Below the pieces are notes generated by a model. It was not told where the DNA came from. It worked only from the letters and a program-made list of their open reading frames with translations, and ran no database searches. A stretch of 13,359 nucleotides of DNA from an uncultured Lachnospiraceae bacterium (GTDB taxonomy: Bacteria > Bacillota_A > Clostridia > Lachnospirales > Lachnospiraceae): positions 1-13,359 of the forward strand of contig CADBNG010000223.1 in NCBI GenBank assembly GCA_902795985.1, written 5' to 3'. Position 1 is the first letter of the stretch; the number at the start of each line of letters is the position of its first letter. Made by a program: the position numbers and the translations under genes. Shown piece after piece: positions 6,301-13,359 of this stretch.

Positions 6301-7518
6301 TCAGGCGGCCGGCCGCAGCTTTTTGCCCACAAAACAATAGACCCACAGCAGGATGAAAAGACTAACCGCCATCAGGGCCGCAAAAAGCAGATAGGAACTG
6401 GCGTATTCGCCGGTAAACTCCGCGATGATTCCGGGAAGCGAAGACAGGGCTACGCCGCCCAGGTTGTAGAAAAGCTGCAGCCAGCGGAGCGTTTTCGCGT
6501 AGTGCGCCGGATCCAGGTCCTGGGCCCAAAGCGGCGGACCCACATTGAAAACCGAAGCGCCAAAGCCCACCAGGATTACCAGGAGATAGCACCAGAGCGT
6601 CCGTATGCCGTCCATCGGAAGGACGAAAAAGCAGCCGGCAATAAAGGTCAGGATCAGCAGCATACTGCTGCGGCGGGTTCCGAACCGGTCCGCCATGGCG
6701 CCGGCCATGGACTTGCTGAAGATCAGTACCAGCCCGAAAATGGAAATCACGCTGGCTGCCGTTTCCGGACTGTATCCGGCATGGATGGTCAGTACGGAAA
6801 GATGACCCGAAAACGCCAGTCCGATCCCTCCGTTGATCAGCATCATAACGGCCAGGATCCAGAGAAGCTTTTTGGGAAGCGCCGGGGCCTCCTTCGGATC
6901 GGTCCGCTTCGTTTGATCAACGGCCTGTCCGTAAGGCTGCAGACCTTTTTCCGCCGGGGTATCCCGTACCAGAAAGAAAATCACCACAGCGCTGGAAAAC
7001 AGAATGCCCGCATGCACCAGAAACGCCGTTCTCAGGGAATGATTCAGAATAACCGAGGAAATCATCGGAAGGATCAGCATGGTGGCCACACCGGATCCGG
7101 CCGAGCTGACTCCCAGGGCCAGCCCCCTGTGCGTACTGAACCAGTTGGTGATCAGGAGGGAGACCGGATAGATGCATCCGGCTCCGTAAGCGATGCCCGC
7201 CATGGCCGCTCCGCAGAAATAGGCCGGCGCGCCTCCGATAAAAAACACCAGCGGCGCGGCAGCGCCGATCAAAGACGCAAGGAAGATGCCTTTCCGCAGG
7301 GAGAGCTTCCAGTAAAGATAGTCCACTATGAACATGGACAGAAAGGAAAACAGGCAGCGCACGGAAATAATGGCGCTGCCCATACTGTCACTGATCCCGG
7401 TTTTTTCGATAAACGGAAGGTAAATGGTGAGAATGTTGCTGCAAAGGCCCATATTGCAAAGGGAAATCCACAGACCGACCGCGCAGATTACCCATGCGTA
7501 ATGTTTTCTTCCGCTCAT
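6301..7518 (-). CDS. Major facilitator superfamily transporter
   Basis: A 405-residue integral membrane protein with about 12 hydrophobic segments in two halves separated by a hydrophilic loop near residues 195-218 (QAVDQTKRTDPKEAPALPKK). The second half holds a clear motif A, GAMADRFGTRRS, after its second helix; the first half has a degenerate version, DYLYWKLSLRKG. Overall it resembles the oxalate/formate-antiporter-like or monocarboxylate-type MFS proteins common in Clostridia, but the substrate cannot be told from sequence. The ATG at 7518 has a purine-rich GGGGAG lying very close to it, so translation may be weak or coupled to the M48 gene, whose stop is only 27 bases upstream. It is probably co-transcribed with M48. 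Its position just ahead of the trp operon does not by itself make it a tryptophan transporter. Confidence 0.88.
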   Translation of the reverse strand: MSGRKHYAWVICAVGLWISLCNMGLCSNILTIYLPFIEKTGISDSMGSAIISVRCLFSFLSMFIVDYLYWKLSLRKGIFLASLIGAAAPLVFFIGGAPAYFCGAAMAGIAYGAGCIYPVSLLITNWFSTHRGLALGVSSAGSGVATMLILPMISSVILNHSLRTAFLVHAGILFSSAVVIFFLVRDTPAEKGLQPYGQAVDQTKRTDPKEAPALPKKLLWILAVMMLINGGIGLAFSGHLSVLTIHAGYSPETAASVISIFGLVLIFSKSMAGAMADRFGTRRSSMLLILTFIAGCFFVLPMDGIRTLWCYLLVILVGFGASVFNVGPPLWAQDLDPAHYAKTLRWLQLFYNLGGVALSSLPGIIAEFTGEYASSYLLFAALMAVSLFILLWVYCFVGKKLRPAA

Positions 7519-7545
7519 TCTCCCCGAAAAGCCCCTTTTTCTTTA

Positions 7546-9156
7546 TTACAGAATTTTAAGCATCGTCAGCGCAAACAGCGCGGCGAAGGCCGCCAGCAGG
7601 ATCACCCGGAGAACGATGCCGAAGATGTAGGTATAGCATTTTTTCGTTTTCCCGTCCACTTCCATGGTATACAGTTCCACAAAAGGCACGGGGCTGCGGC
7701 GGTACCAGCCTTTGGCCACAATCGTGCGGTCCAGCACCTTTTTTGCCTTGAAAAGCGCAAAAATCTTATTGATGATAAACAGCGGCTGGTTGTAATCCAG
7801 GAAGACGATCCCGGTCCGGTCCTGAAGAATGAAATCTTCGCTGAAGATGCAGCCCGGATCGCCGCGTCCGATTACGGTTCCGTTAAGGGTACAGGGAATG
7901 CTGGTAATTCCGGAGACCTTGACCTCCTGCAGCAGTTCTTCCACCGTTCTTTCCGGATAGTTCCGGTTCGGATGGGTGTACAGGAACTTGAACAGAAAGC
8001 CCAGCATCGCCAGAATCCCGAAAAGGCCGAACCAGAAGAACATCTGCTCCCGGTTGACCAGTCCGACGATTAAGCCCACGATCAGCAGAATCCAGGGGCA
8101 GAACATGATGGCCACTTCGCGGAAGAAATCATCCACATAGGATTCGGGCTTCTGAAGGTTGAATTCGATGAACGGGGCCTGTCCGTATTCCGGAGACTGT
8201 TCCGAAAGCGCCAGAAGACGCTTGGAAATCAGGGGATGGGTGGAATTCAGCTCATACCATTTCGCCCAGACGTTCCACATTTCCCATTTCATGGCGCCGC
8301 GGATGCTGGATTTCTGAACTTCTCCGTCCCGGAAGCAGCTGACGACCATGGATTTGGACTGATGCGCGTCGAAGATGCCCAGCGTATTGGAGGAGGTCGC
8401 CGTTCCGCTCTTCCCCTTCTTTTCGGACTGGGTACTCAGGCCGAAACCGATTTTGACCAGCGCGCTGGCCAGGGCATTGGGATTTTTCGTAACCTGGGCG
8501 GCAAACTGGTCCGCGTAGTATTCCCGGTTCCTCGAAAGCCACAGAATGATGTACTGCGTGGCATAATAAAGCACAAAGCAGACGAGTCCGAAAACCGCGG
8601 CATAGTTTTTTCCTTCACTGTCGCCGGAAGAAGACTCGCTGTTGGTTCGAAGCAGAATCTCCGCTGCGGTATACAGAACGAACGGTACCAGCTGCACAAC
8701 CGTCATGAACAGCATGTCATAATGACAGGCATGACCCATCTCATGCGCTACAACGGCCTTGACCTCATCTTCGGACAGCAGATCAAAGATACCCCGGGTC
8801 AGGACGATTCTCGCGGAATTTTTGGTCCGGCCGTACGTAAAGGCATTGGGACCTCCGTCGTTAATCACCCCGATCTTCGGATATTTCATATTCTTTTCCG
8901 CACAGATATCCGTAATAAAAAGCTTCAGATAATCCGGGAGTTCCGCTCCGAAACGGATCCGGTAGAACCATTTCATCGTCAGATCGGTAAGAAACGGCCC
9001 CAGAAGGAACTGCAGAACAATAATGACGGCAGAAACGACCACGCCGATCAGCAGCGGAATCTCGGTAAACCAGCAGAGCAGCAGAATAATAACCGCAAGC
9101 ACTGCATACAGGATTCCTGTTGTGGCAATGCAGATGGCGAACAGATTCTTCCTCAT
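7546..9156 (-). CDS. Membrane-bound M48 family zinc metallopeptidase with C-terminal extra domain
   Basis: A 536-residue protein. Two N-terminal membrane helices (about 6-29 and 33-56) precede the peptidase domain with zinc ligands His138 and His142 and catalytic Glu139 in HEMGH, and Glu212 as third ligand in SRNREYYAD. NSTHPLISKRL at 304-314 is the conserved downstream M48 segment. More helices lie at about 147-168, 187-207, 347-367 and 371-391. Residues about 400-510 form an extra soluble domain (GTVIGRGDPG, LQDRTGIVFLDY, GWYRRSPVP) that looks like a small beta-barrel of the kind seen on some large M48 proteins, then a final helix at 511-533. The family (HtpX/Ste24-like) degrades or processes membrane proteins. 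GGAGGAG lies just before the ATG, but a strong terminator ends 17 bases upstream. MFS follows closely. Confidence 0.92.
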   Translation of the reverse strand: MRKNLFAICIATTGILYAVLAVIILLLCWFTEIPLLIGVVVSAVIIVLQFLLGPFLTDLTMKWFYRIRFGAELPDYLKLFITDICAEKNMKYPKIGVINDGGPNAFTYGRTKNSARIVLTRGIFDLLSEDEVKAVVAHEMGHACHYDMLFMTVVQLVPFVLYTAAEILLRTNSESSSGDSEGKNYAAVFGLVCFVLYYATQYIILWLSRNREYYADQFAAQVTKNPNALASALVKIGFGLSTQSEKKGKSGTATSSNTLGIFDAHQSKSMVVSCFRDGEVQKSSIRGAMKWEMWNVWAKWYELNSTHPLISKRLLALSEQSPEYGQAPFIEFNLQKPESYVDDFFREVAIMFCPWILLIVGLIVGLVNREQMFFWFGLFGILAMLGFLFKFLYTHPNRNYPERTVEELLQEVKVSGITSIPCTLNGTVIGRGDPGCIFSEDFILQDRTGIVFLDYNQPLFIINKIFALFKAKKVLDRTIVAKGWYRRSPVPFVELYTMEVDGKTKKCYTYIFGIVLRVILLAAFAALFALTMLKIL

Positions 9157-9173
9157 GGTTCTCCTCCCTGTTG

Positions 9174-9207
9174 AAAAAAAGGAACGGCCTGCAGAGCAGA
9201 CCGTTCC
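9174..9207 (-). terminator. Strong intrinsic terminator between ferredoxin and M48 genes
   Basis: Minus strand GGAACGGTCTGC (9196-9207), loop TCT, GCAGGCCGTTCC (9181-9192), then seven T (9174-9180). All 12 positions pair, with one G-U wobble. It lies 16 bases after the ferredoxin stop and leaves only 17 bases before the M48 ATG, too little for a separate promoter. Confidence 0.93.
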
Positions 9208-9223
9208 TCACAGCAATACCTCT

Positions 9224-9622
9224 TCAGCTGTTGACAACCTCCATGATCTCCATGGGGCAGACTACCGCGCATTTCCCGCAGGTGATGCATTTGAAGGCAA
9301 ATTTTTCATCCTCCGGCTTTCTCATTACGCCGAAGGGGCAGGCTTCCACACACTCCCCGCAGCCGTCACAGAGGCCTTTGTTCACGATATACACGCCCAG
9401 CTTGTTCTGCGTGATCGCATGATTCGGGCAGGCGTCCGCGCAGTTTCCGCACTGGACGCAGACAATGGGTTTGGTGAGGTTCGGTTCTTTTTTGGACTTG
9501 ATGTCGATCCGCAGACCGGCCTTATCCGGATTGCTGTCCTTGAAGTACAGGCTGGAGCACTCCAGCGTGCACGCCAGACAGTTCATGCATTCAATATCCC
9601 TTTTGACTTTCAGCTTTCTCAT
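9224..9622 (-). CDS. 4Fe-4S ferredoxin with four cluster-binding motifs
   Basis: A 132-residue iron-sulfur protein with 16 cysteines in four C-x2-C-x2-C-x3-C sets: Cys12/15/18/22, 55/58/61/65, 85/88/91/95 and 112/115/118/122. The last three sets carry the usual CP that ends bacterial ferredoxin motifs; the first (ECMNCLACTLEC) is the variant with a following spacer of about 30 residues. This layout matches electron-transfer subunits of the HycB/CooF type and the ferredoxins found next to aldehyde ferredoxin oxidoreductases. It should bind up to four [4Fe-4S] clusters in the cytoplasm. No catalytic partner is visible in the window. AAGGAG lies 8 bases before the ATG. It is 56 bases downstream of the glycosidase-like gene and probably shares its transcript, which should end at the strong terminator after it. 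Confidence 0.92.
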   Translation of the reverse strand: MRKLKVKRDIECMNCLACTLECSSLYFKDSNPDKAGLRIDIKSKKEPNLTKPIVCVQCGNCADACPNHAITQNKLGVYIVNKGLCDGCGECVEACPFGVMRKPEDEKFAFKCITCGKCAVVCPMEIMEVVNS

Positions 9623-9678
9623 TCAGATCGCTCCTTCGTTCTATGATCTTTCCGCGTTTTATCGTAAAGGATGGCCTT

Positions 9679-11385
9679 TTACAGGCTGTCCCGGAATTCA
9701 TGCAGCAGAATCAGATAAGTGCAGGCAGTGGTGGTATACAGCGTCGGTCCTGCATTCTTCCCTGTCCGGGAGTTGTAGTGTTCCGAAAAACGCTCTTCCC
9801 GCACAAGGTCCAGATACTTGGTCAGCTTCTCCTGCGCCATTGCCTTCTCGCCGCATTCGTCCAGGCCGTCCGCCATGAACAGGACGGGGACTGCCCAGAT
9901 CCCGCCGCGGAATTTGGAATCCGGATCATATTTGGGACTCTGGGGACTTTCCGTCGTCAGGCCGTATTCCGTTTCAAATTTTCCGCTCTTTATGACCTCA
10001 ATGCTGGCGTCACGGACCTCTTTCGGAAGCCGTTCGCCCAGAATCAGGAATTCATAGGGAAGCAGGCAGTCGCTCTCGATCCATTCACCGGTATTGCAGT
10101 CGACCGCCACCGGCAGATTGTTCCGGACCAGGCGCTCCAGCAGCTTCTCCAGATAATATTCCGATTTCTTTTTCCAGAACTTCTGTTCATTTTCGATTCC
10201 CAGTTCCTCCGCCAGATTCGCGACGACTTCCATCTGCAGAACCAGGAAAGCCTGCAGCTCGGGGCTTGCCACCATCGGAGTCGTATCGAAAATCGTACAA
10301 TGGTTCCATGCGGAATCTTTCGGATGATCATAGATAAACAGGCCTTCCCGTCGGAAATCCCGGTATTTCAGCCACCAGCGGGTTGCCTTGCTGAGAACGA
10401 GATAGGCTTCGACGATCTGATCCCGGTCCATCTTCATGCGCTTCATCATCTTGGAAAGGATCCAGCCCTGGATCGGCGGCTTCACATGATTCCAGCGCAC
10501 AAAGGAATCATTGAAATCATCGGGCAGACGGCCGGTCTCGTCCATCATGGCAAACTGGGCCATAAACTGCTTCCATGCCATCTTCGGATTCTTGTAGGAA
10601 AGAACCCAGGCGGCATAATTGAGGTTGCCGCCGGCCTTATCGGTCAGCCACCCCTTGGAAAACAGCATGGAATCGCTGGCCAGCAGGCCGCTCTCCTCTA
10701 CGAAGCTGCTCCATGCCAGATAGATCGCCGGCGCAACGTTCTTCCGATACTGAAGCGGGAACGGTCCGATTGTATTGTAGAATTCCAGAAAACCCAGCTG
10801 GGTCTCATGCTTGCTGGCGCCGAAATCAAACTTACGGACTTTGCCGCTCCATTCGGTATTGACCTCCTGGATGGCAAACATGAATCCGTCGGAGCTTCCC
10901 ACTCTAAGGCGGGAGTACTGCGCCACCTGGCCCTGCCATTCCTGCTCCAGCGCAATCTTGTTGCTCAGCGCCCAGATCAGATAACGGCAGTTGTTCTTGT
11001 AGCAGTTCGCCATATACAGCGTATAGGCCTTCTGCTGAATGTCGTAAATATAGTCGTTCTTGTATTTTTCCGTCATGAAGTCCACTATCATTTCGGTGCC
11101 TGCCTCACCGCGCACCAGAATGGTTTTTTCATCGGCGAAGCAGAACTCGATGTTCTGGTCTCCATGGGTAAGGATCAGAGTGGTCATATCCAGAGAGGTC
11201 TTATATTCCTCTTCCTTTCCATTGAAAAGAGGCGTCAGCTTCGCGACCATGGAACGTTCCGCCGATCCGCGTACCGTACGCAGATACAGGCCGGCATCCG
11301 GAAGCCGGTATTCTTTCGACAGTGCCGAAACCGCCATATAGGAATTCTTTACACTGAATGGTATTTTGTTAAGGTCTATTTTCAT
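9679..11385 (-). CDS. GH63/MGH1-like (alpha/alpha)6-barrel glycosidase-family protein
   Basis: A 568-residue protein, no signal peptide, therefore likely intracellular. The first 200 or so residues are beta-rich; the rest is an (alpha/alpha)6-type helical region. Signatures of the MGH1-like/GH63 C-terminal group: LPDDFNDSFV near 289, KPPIQGW at 302-308, DSAWNHCTIFD at 357-367, PELQAFLVLQMEVVANLAEELG, FRGGIWAVP near 492, and SEHYNSRTG with Glu535, the likely general base. The usual general-acid Asp after Trp in a GWD-type motif is Asn361 here, codon AAC at 10303-10305, so activity may be lost or altered. Relatives hydrolyse alpha-linked oligosaccharides or mannosylglycerate; the substrate here is unknown. 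I chose the ATG at 11385 (AAGGAG 8 bases upstream); the ATG at 11445 is a less likely start. Ferredoxin follows by 56 bases. Confidence 0.8.
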   Translation of the reverse strand: MKIDLNKIPFSVKNSYMAVSALSKEYRLPDAGLYLRTVRGSAERSMVAKLTPLFNGKEEEYKTSLDMTTLILTHGDQNIEFCFADEKTILVRGEAGTEMIVDFMTEKYKNDYIYDIQQKAYTLYMANCYKNNCRYLIWALSNKIALEQEWQGQVAQYSRLRVGSSDGFMFAIQEVNTEWSGKVRKFDFGASKHETQLGFLEFYNTIGPFPLQYRKNVAPAIYLAWSSFVEESGLLASDSMLFSKGWLTDKAGGNLNYAAWVLSYKNPKMAWKQFMAQFAMMDETGRLPDDFNDSFVRWNHVKPPIQGWILSKMMKRMKMDRDQIVEAYLVLSKATRWWLKYRDFRREGLFIYDHPKDSAWNHCTIFDTTPMVASPELQAFLVLQMEVVANLAEELGIENEQKFWKKKSEYYLEKLLERLVRNNLPVAVDCNTGEWIESDCLLPYEFLILGERLPKEVRDASIEVIKSGKFETEYGLTTESPQSPKYDPDSKFRGGIWAVPVLFMADGLDECGEKAMAQEKLTKYLDLVREERFSEHYNSRTGKNAGPTLYTTTACTYLILLHEFRDSL

Positions 11386-11393
11386 TCGCTCGT

Positions 11394-11399
11394 CTCCTT
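11394..11399 (-). promoter_or_regulatory. Ribosome binding site deciding the glycosidase-like start
   Basis: AAGGAG on the minus strand, 8 bases before the ATG at 11385. The upstream in-frame ATG at 11445 has only AAAGG very close to it, and that stretch is one arm of an 11-bp inverted repeat, so 11385 is preferred. Confidence 0.7.
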
Positions 11400-11446
11400 G
11401 TCTGTCCGCGCTCTGCGATACCGGAACGGTTTCCTGCCGTCCCATT

Positions 11447-11488
11447 TTCCTTTCTTCCTTATTTCGGAATACACAAAGAAGAAAGGAA
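11447..11488 (-). repeat. 11-bp inverted repeat in the leader of the glycosidase-like gene
   Basis: Perfect arms TTCCTTTCTTC (11447-11457) and GAAGAAAGGAA (11478-11488) around 20 bases. It lies at the expected 5' end of the transcript, just downstream of the predicted promoter, and its 3' arm on the RNA covers a Shine-Dalgarno-like AAAGG before the alternative ATG at 11445. It could be an RNA hairpin or an operator for a dimeric regulator. Confidence 0.6.
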
Positions 11489-11503
11489 TATATCCCTGTT
11501 TTT

Positions 11504-11532
11504 ACTCTATCAAATCAAAGGGAAAAATACAA
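11504..11532 (-). promoter_or_regulatory. Predicted promoter of the glycosidase-ferredoxin genes
   Basis: Minus-strand -35 TTGTAT (11527-11532), 17-base spacer, -10 TAGAGT (11504-11509), each 4 of 6 to consensus. An overlapping alternative is TTGATA (11508-11513), 15 bases, TATATT (11487-11492), with better boxes but a short spacer. Either would give a leader of roughly 100 bases. Confidence 0.5.
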
Positions 11533-11610
11533 TCAGAAACCGCCGGATAATTCACAAAATCACAGAATTTGCTCTTTAAAAAACGTGTCCGACGGCAGGA
11601 AGGCCTGAAT

Positions 11611-11657
11611 GAAAAGAAAACGGCTGCGTAAAAGACCGTTCTCCTTGCTCAGCCGCT
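11611..11657 (-). terminator. Possible terminator after the MATE gene
   Basis: Minus strand AGCGGCTG (11650-11657, overlapping the MATE stop codon) can pair with CAGCCGTT (11619-11626), with one G-U wobble, followed by TTCTTTTC. The 23-base loop is long and the T-run is interrupted by a C. A competing short stem AACGG/CCGTT uses the same 3' arm. Moderate-to-weak terminator. Confidence 0.45.
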
Positions 11658-13025
11658 TTGTTCCAGCTTCCGCATTTTCCTCATTGCCGTCAGCCTCATG
11701 GTGATAAAACAGGCCAGACCGCCGGCAATATTGGAAATCGGTTCCGCCAGAAAGACCCCTTTAACGCCAAAGCCTGCCGCCGGAAGCAGAAGGGTCAGCG
11801 GGACCACAATAATGGCCTTCCTAAGAAGTGAAAAGAAAATGGCATGCCGGGCATCTCCCAGCGCCTGGAAGGCTGTCTGCCCGGAGAACTGCAGAGCCAT
11901 AAAGATAAACCCGAAGAAATAGATCCGCAGCATATCGACGCCGGCATCGATCATTGCCGTGTCATCCGTAAAAATGCCGAACCAGAGCCGCGGCAGTAAA
12001 ATGACAATAATCCACGCGGCCAGCGTATAAATCACCGCGGCAGCGGTATTGAAGTTAATGCCTTCCCGCACCCGGTGATACTTCTTCGCGCCGTAATTAT
12101 AGCCGATTACCGGCTGGGTCCCGCTGCCAAGGCCGTGAATGGGCAGCATGAAAACATCACGGACCGAGTTTGCGATCGTCATTACACCGACAAAAACATC
12201 GCCGCCATACATCTGAAGCGTCGTATTGCACGCTACCTGCACCAGGAAGTTTGTGCCCTGCATAATGAAATTGGAGGTTCCCAGTTTGCAGATGGGCAGG
12301 GCAATTTCTTTTTTAACCGGCATATTCTGAATCGTCAGAGGAATGACGGCCCGTTTTCCGAACAGGAAATGAAGCACGATCGCCGCGGAAATCACCTGAC
12401 TGATGACCGTTGCCAGCGCCGCGCCGGCAACGCCCATGCGAAGGGTAAAGATAAAGACCGGATCCAGCCCGATATTGACGGCCGCGCCGATGATAATGGA
12501 AAGCATTCCCGTTTTCGGAAAACCCTGGGCATTAATATAGCCGTTCATCCCGGTGGCGATCATGGAAAATGCCGTGCCGATCAGATAAATATTCAGATAT
12601 TCCAGCGCATAAACACAGGAATCCGCGCTGGCTCCGAACGCGAACAGGATGGGTTTGCCGAAGAGATAGCATACCGCCATCAGGATGACCGAACTGATCA
12701 GGATCAGGCTGAAGGAATTTCCCAGGATTTTCGCCGCTTTTTCATTATGCCCCGCCCCCCGTTCAATGGAGAACAGAGGAACGCCGCCCAGACCGAACAG
12801 CGCTGCGAAAGCCATAATCAGCGTAATAATGGGAAAAGTGAGTCCTACGCCGGTGAGGGCCATACTCCCCACAGAGGCCATATGCCCGATGAAAATCCGG
12901 TCCACCACATTATAGAGAAGATGCACGAACTGCGCGATCATCAGCGGAACGGCCTGTGCAAGGATACATCTCCACACAGGCCCTTTCGAAAAATCCGTAT
13001 TCGGTTTCTGAAATTGCTTCGCCAT
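11649..13025 (-). CDS. MATE family efflux transporter
   Basis: A 458-residue membrane protein, full length for the family, with about 12 hydrophobic segments in two homologous halves. Recognisable features: N-terminal FSKGPVWRCILAQAVPLMIAQ, then LLYNVVDRIFIGH (Asp42 in the first helix), NGYINAQGFPKTGM after the fourth or fifth helix, and in the second half GLGSGTQPVIGYNYGAKKYHRV and FQALGDARHAIFFS. These fit the MepA/DinF-like branch of MATE (multi-antimicrobial extrusion) transporters, which export drugs, toxins or metabolites using Na+ or H+ gradients. The substrate is not predictable. An AAGGGG lies close before the ATG at 13025. It starts 60 bases after the stop of the upstream membrane protein gene, on the same strand, with no T-run terminator between, so co-transcription is plausible. 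Confidence 0.93.
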   Translation of the reverse strand: MAKQFQKPNTDFSKGPVWRCILAQAVPLMIAQFVHLLYNVVDRIFIGHMASVGSMALTGVGLTFPIITLIMAFAALFGLGGVPLFSIERGAGHNEKAAKILGNSFSLILISSVILMAVCYLFGKPILFAFGASADSCVYALEYLNIYLIGTAFSMIATGMNGYINAQGFPKTGMLSIIIGAAVNIGLDPVFIFTLRMGVAGAALATVISQVISAAIVLHFLFGKRAVIPLTIQNMPVKKEIALPICKLGTSNFIMQGTNFLVQVACNTTLQMYGGDVFVGVMTIANSVRDVFMLPIHGLGSGTQPVIGYNYGAKKYHRVREGINFNTAAAVIYTLAAWIIVILLPRLWFGIFTDDTAMIDAGVDMLRIYFFGFIFMALQFSGQTAFQALGDARHAIFFSLLRKAIIVVPLTLLLPAAGFGVKGVFLAEPISNIAGGLACFITMRLTAMRKMRKLEQSG

Positions 13026-13085
13026 AGCCCCTTCTCTTCGTTCACCGTCTTTTTGGACTGCCGGACAGCCGGCGGCCCCGGACAG

Positions 13086-13359
13086 TTATTCGCCGCAGAC
13101 TTCCGGCTCCTGCGGTCCGTCCGCTTTTTCAATGACAATATTCAAATAATCCCGAAGCAGCCTGATCCGCAGCCGTCTTTCCCTCAGCTGGGGATTTTTA
13201 ATAATCCAGATGCTGGTCGCTTCCCACACGGAAAACGCGCCGATCGTGGAAATAACGGTGATCCATACCGCATGAATCTTATCCTGGAGCAGAAAGCTGA
13301 CAAGAATAAACAAAATGCCGATAATAAACAGCCGGATCTGCTGCAGCGTATTTCTCTTC
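13086..13359 (-). CDS. C-terminal part of a small membrane protein of unknown function
   Basis: The frame is open at the right window edge, so the start is missing; about 91 residues are visible. Two hydrophobic segments, RLFIIGILFILVSFLL and IHAVWITVISTIGAFSVWEA, are separated by the short loop QDKIHA. They are followed by a strongly basic stretch, RERRLRIRLLRDY, probably cytoplasmic, and an acidic end, EKADGPQEPEVCGE. I do not recognise the family. A TTG at 13311-13313 could be read as a start, but the first hydrophobic segment continues upstream of it, so the true start is likely beyond the window. It lies 60 bases upstream of the MATE gene on the same strand. Confidence 0.65.
   Translation of the reverse strand, partial: KRNTLQQIRLFIIGILFILVSFLLQDKIHAVWITVISTIGAFSVWEATSIWIIKNPQLRERRLRIRLLRDYLNIVIEKADGPQEPEVCGE

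Noticed and set aside
6301..7518. MFS gene as a dedicated tryptophan transporter
   Set aside because: It lies outside the T-box unit, before the trp promoter, and its sequence resembles general MFS carriers; adjacency alone is insufficient.
6502..8073. Long plus-strand open frame (523 codons) opposite the MFS and M48 genes
   Set aside because: Extremely rich in Gln, Arg and His, typical of the antisense of membrane protein genes, and crosses their boundary.
9643..11550. Long plus-strand open frame (635 codons) opposite the glycosidase-like gene
   Set aside because: It mirrors a minus-strand gene with clear family motifs, shows no recognisable domain and lacks a suitable ribosome site; it is a shadow of codon bias.
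11549..11569. TGTGA-type direct repeats and AATTC/GAATT dyad upstream of the glycosidase promoter
   Set aside because: Short, imperfect and in an A/T-rich stretch where such matches are expected by chance; not enough to call an operator.
13026..13085. G/C-rich inverted repeats between the small membrane protein and MATE genes
   Set aside because: CCGG-type arms can pair in several ways, but no T-run follows, so this is not a credible intrinsic terminator.

Overview
The window looks like a chromosomal segment of an anaerobic Firmicute, most likely an uncultured gut or rumen member of the Clostridia. The evidence is a tRNA-Trp-responsive T-box leader, a clostridial-style trp gene order with fused trpC and trpF, strong AGGAG ribosome binding sites, a 16-cysteine ferredoxin and moderately G+C-rich DNA. 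I saw no phage, insertion sequence, CRISPR array, tRNA or rRNA. Nearly everything (about 1275 to the right edge) is on the minus strand. Only the first 1.2 kb is on the plus strand.

Left end, plus strand (1-1228): the disordered acidic tail of a truncated gene overlaps by 4 bases a TIM-barrel sugar isomerase/epimerase-like gene. Their transcript probably ends at an intrinsic terminator (1314-1343) that lies antisense inside the 3' end of trpA.

Tryptophan operon, minus strand (6232 down to 1275): a promoter, a T-box leader with UGG specifier and a UGGC acceptor-binding bulge, and a strong terminator precede trpD, trpC-trpF fusion, trpB and trpA. The gaps are about 55-65 bases and each gene has a good Shine-Dalgarno. 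Together they convert anthranilate plus PRPP to tryptophan. trpE and trpG, which make anthranilate, are absent from the operon, so they lie elsewhere or anthranilate is obtained otherwise. Several active-site signatures deviate from textbook ones: a shortened GTGG loop in TrpD, Asp for the catalytic Glu in TrpC, a rewritten phosphate-side loop in TrpF, and Glu for Asp60 in TrpA.

Middle, minus strand (11385 down to 6301): a GH63/MGH1-like (alpha/alpha)6 glycosidase-family protein, a 4x[4Fe-4S] ferredoxin, a membrane M48 metallopeptidase with an extra C-terminal domain, and a major facilitator transporter. The glycosidase has Asn where the family normally has its general-acid Asp. A strong terminator sits only 17 bases before the M48 start codon, so the M48-MFS pair must be expressed by read-through or by relief of attenuation.

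Right end, minus strand (13359 down to 11649): the C-terminal part of a small two-helix membrane protein of unknown function, then a MATE-family efflux transporter.

No single cluster here is convincingly a wholly new system. The most original signals are the set of atypical trp active sites, the Asp-to-Asn glycosidase, and the two terminators placed inside or just before coding regions.
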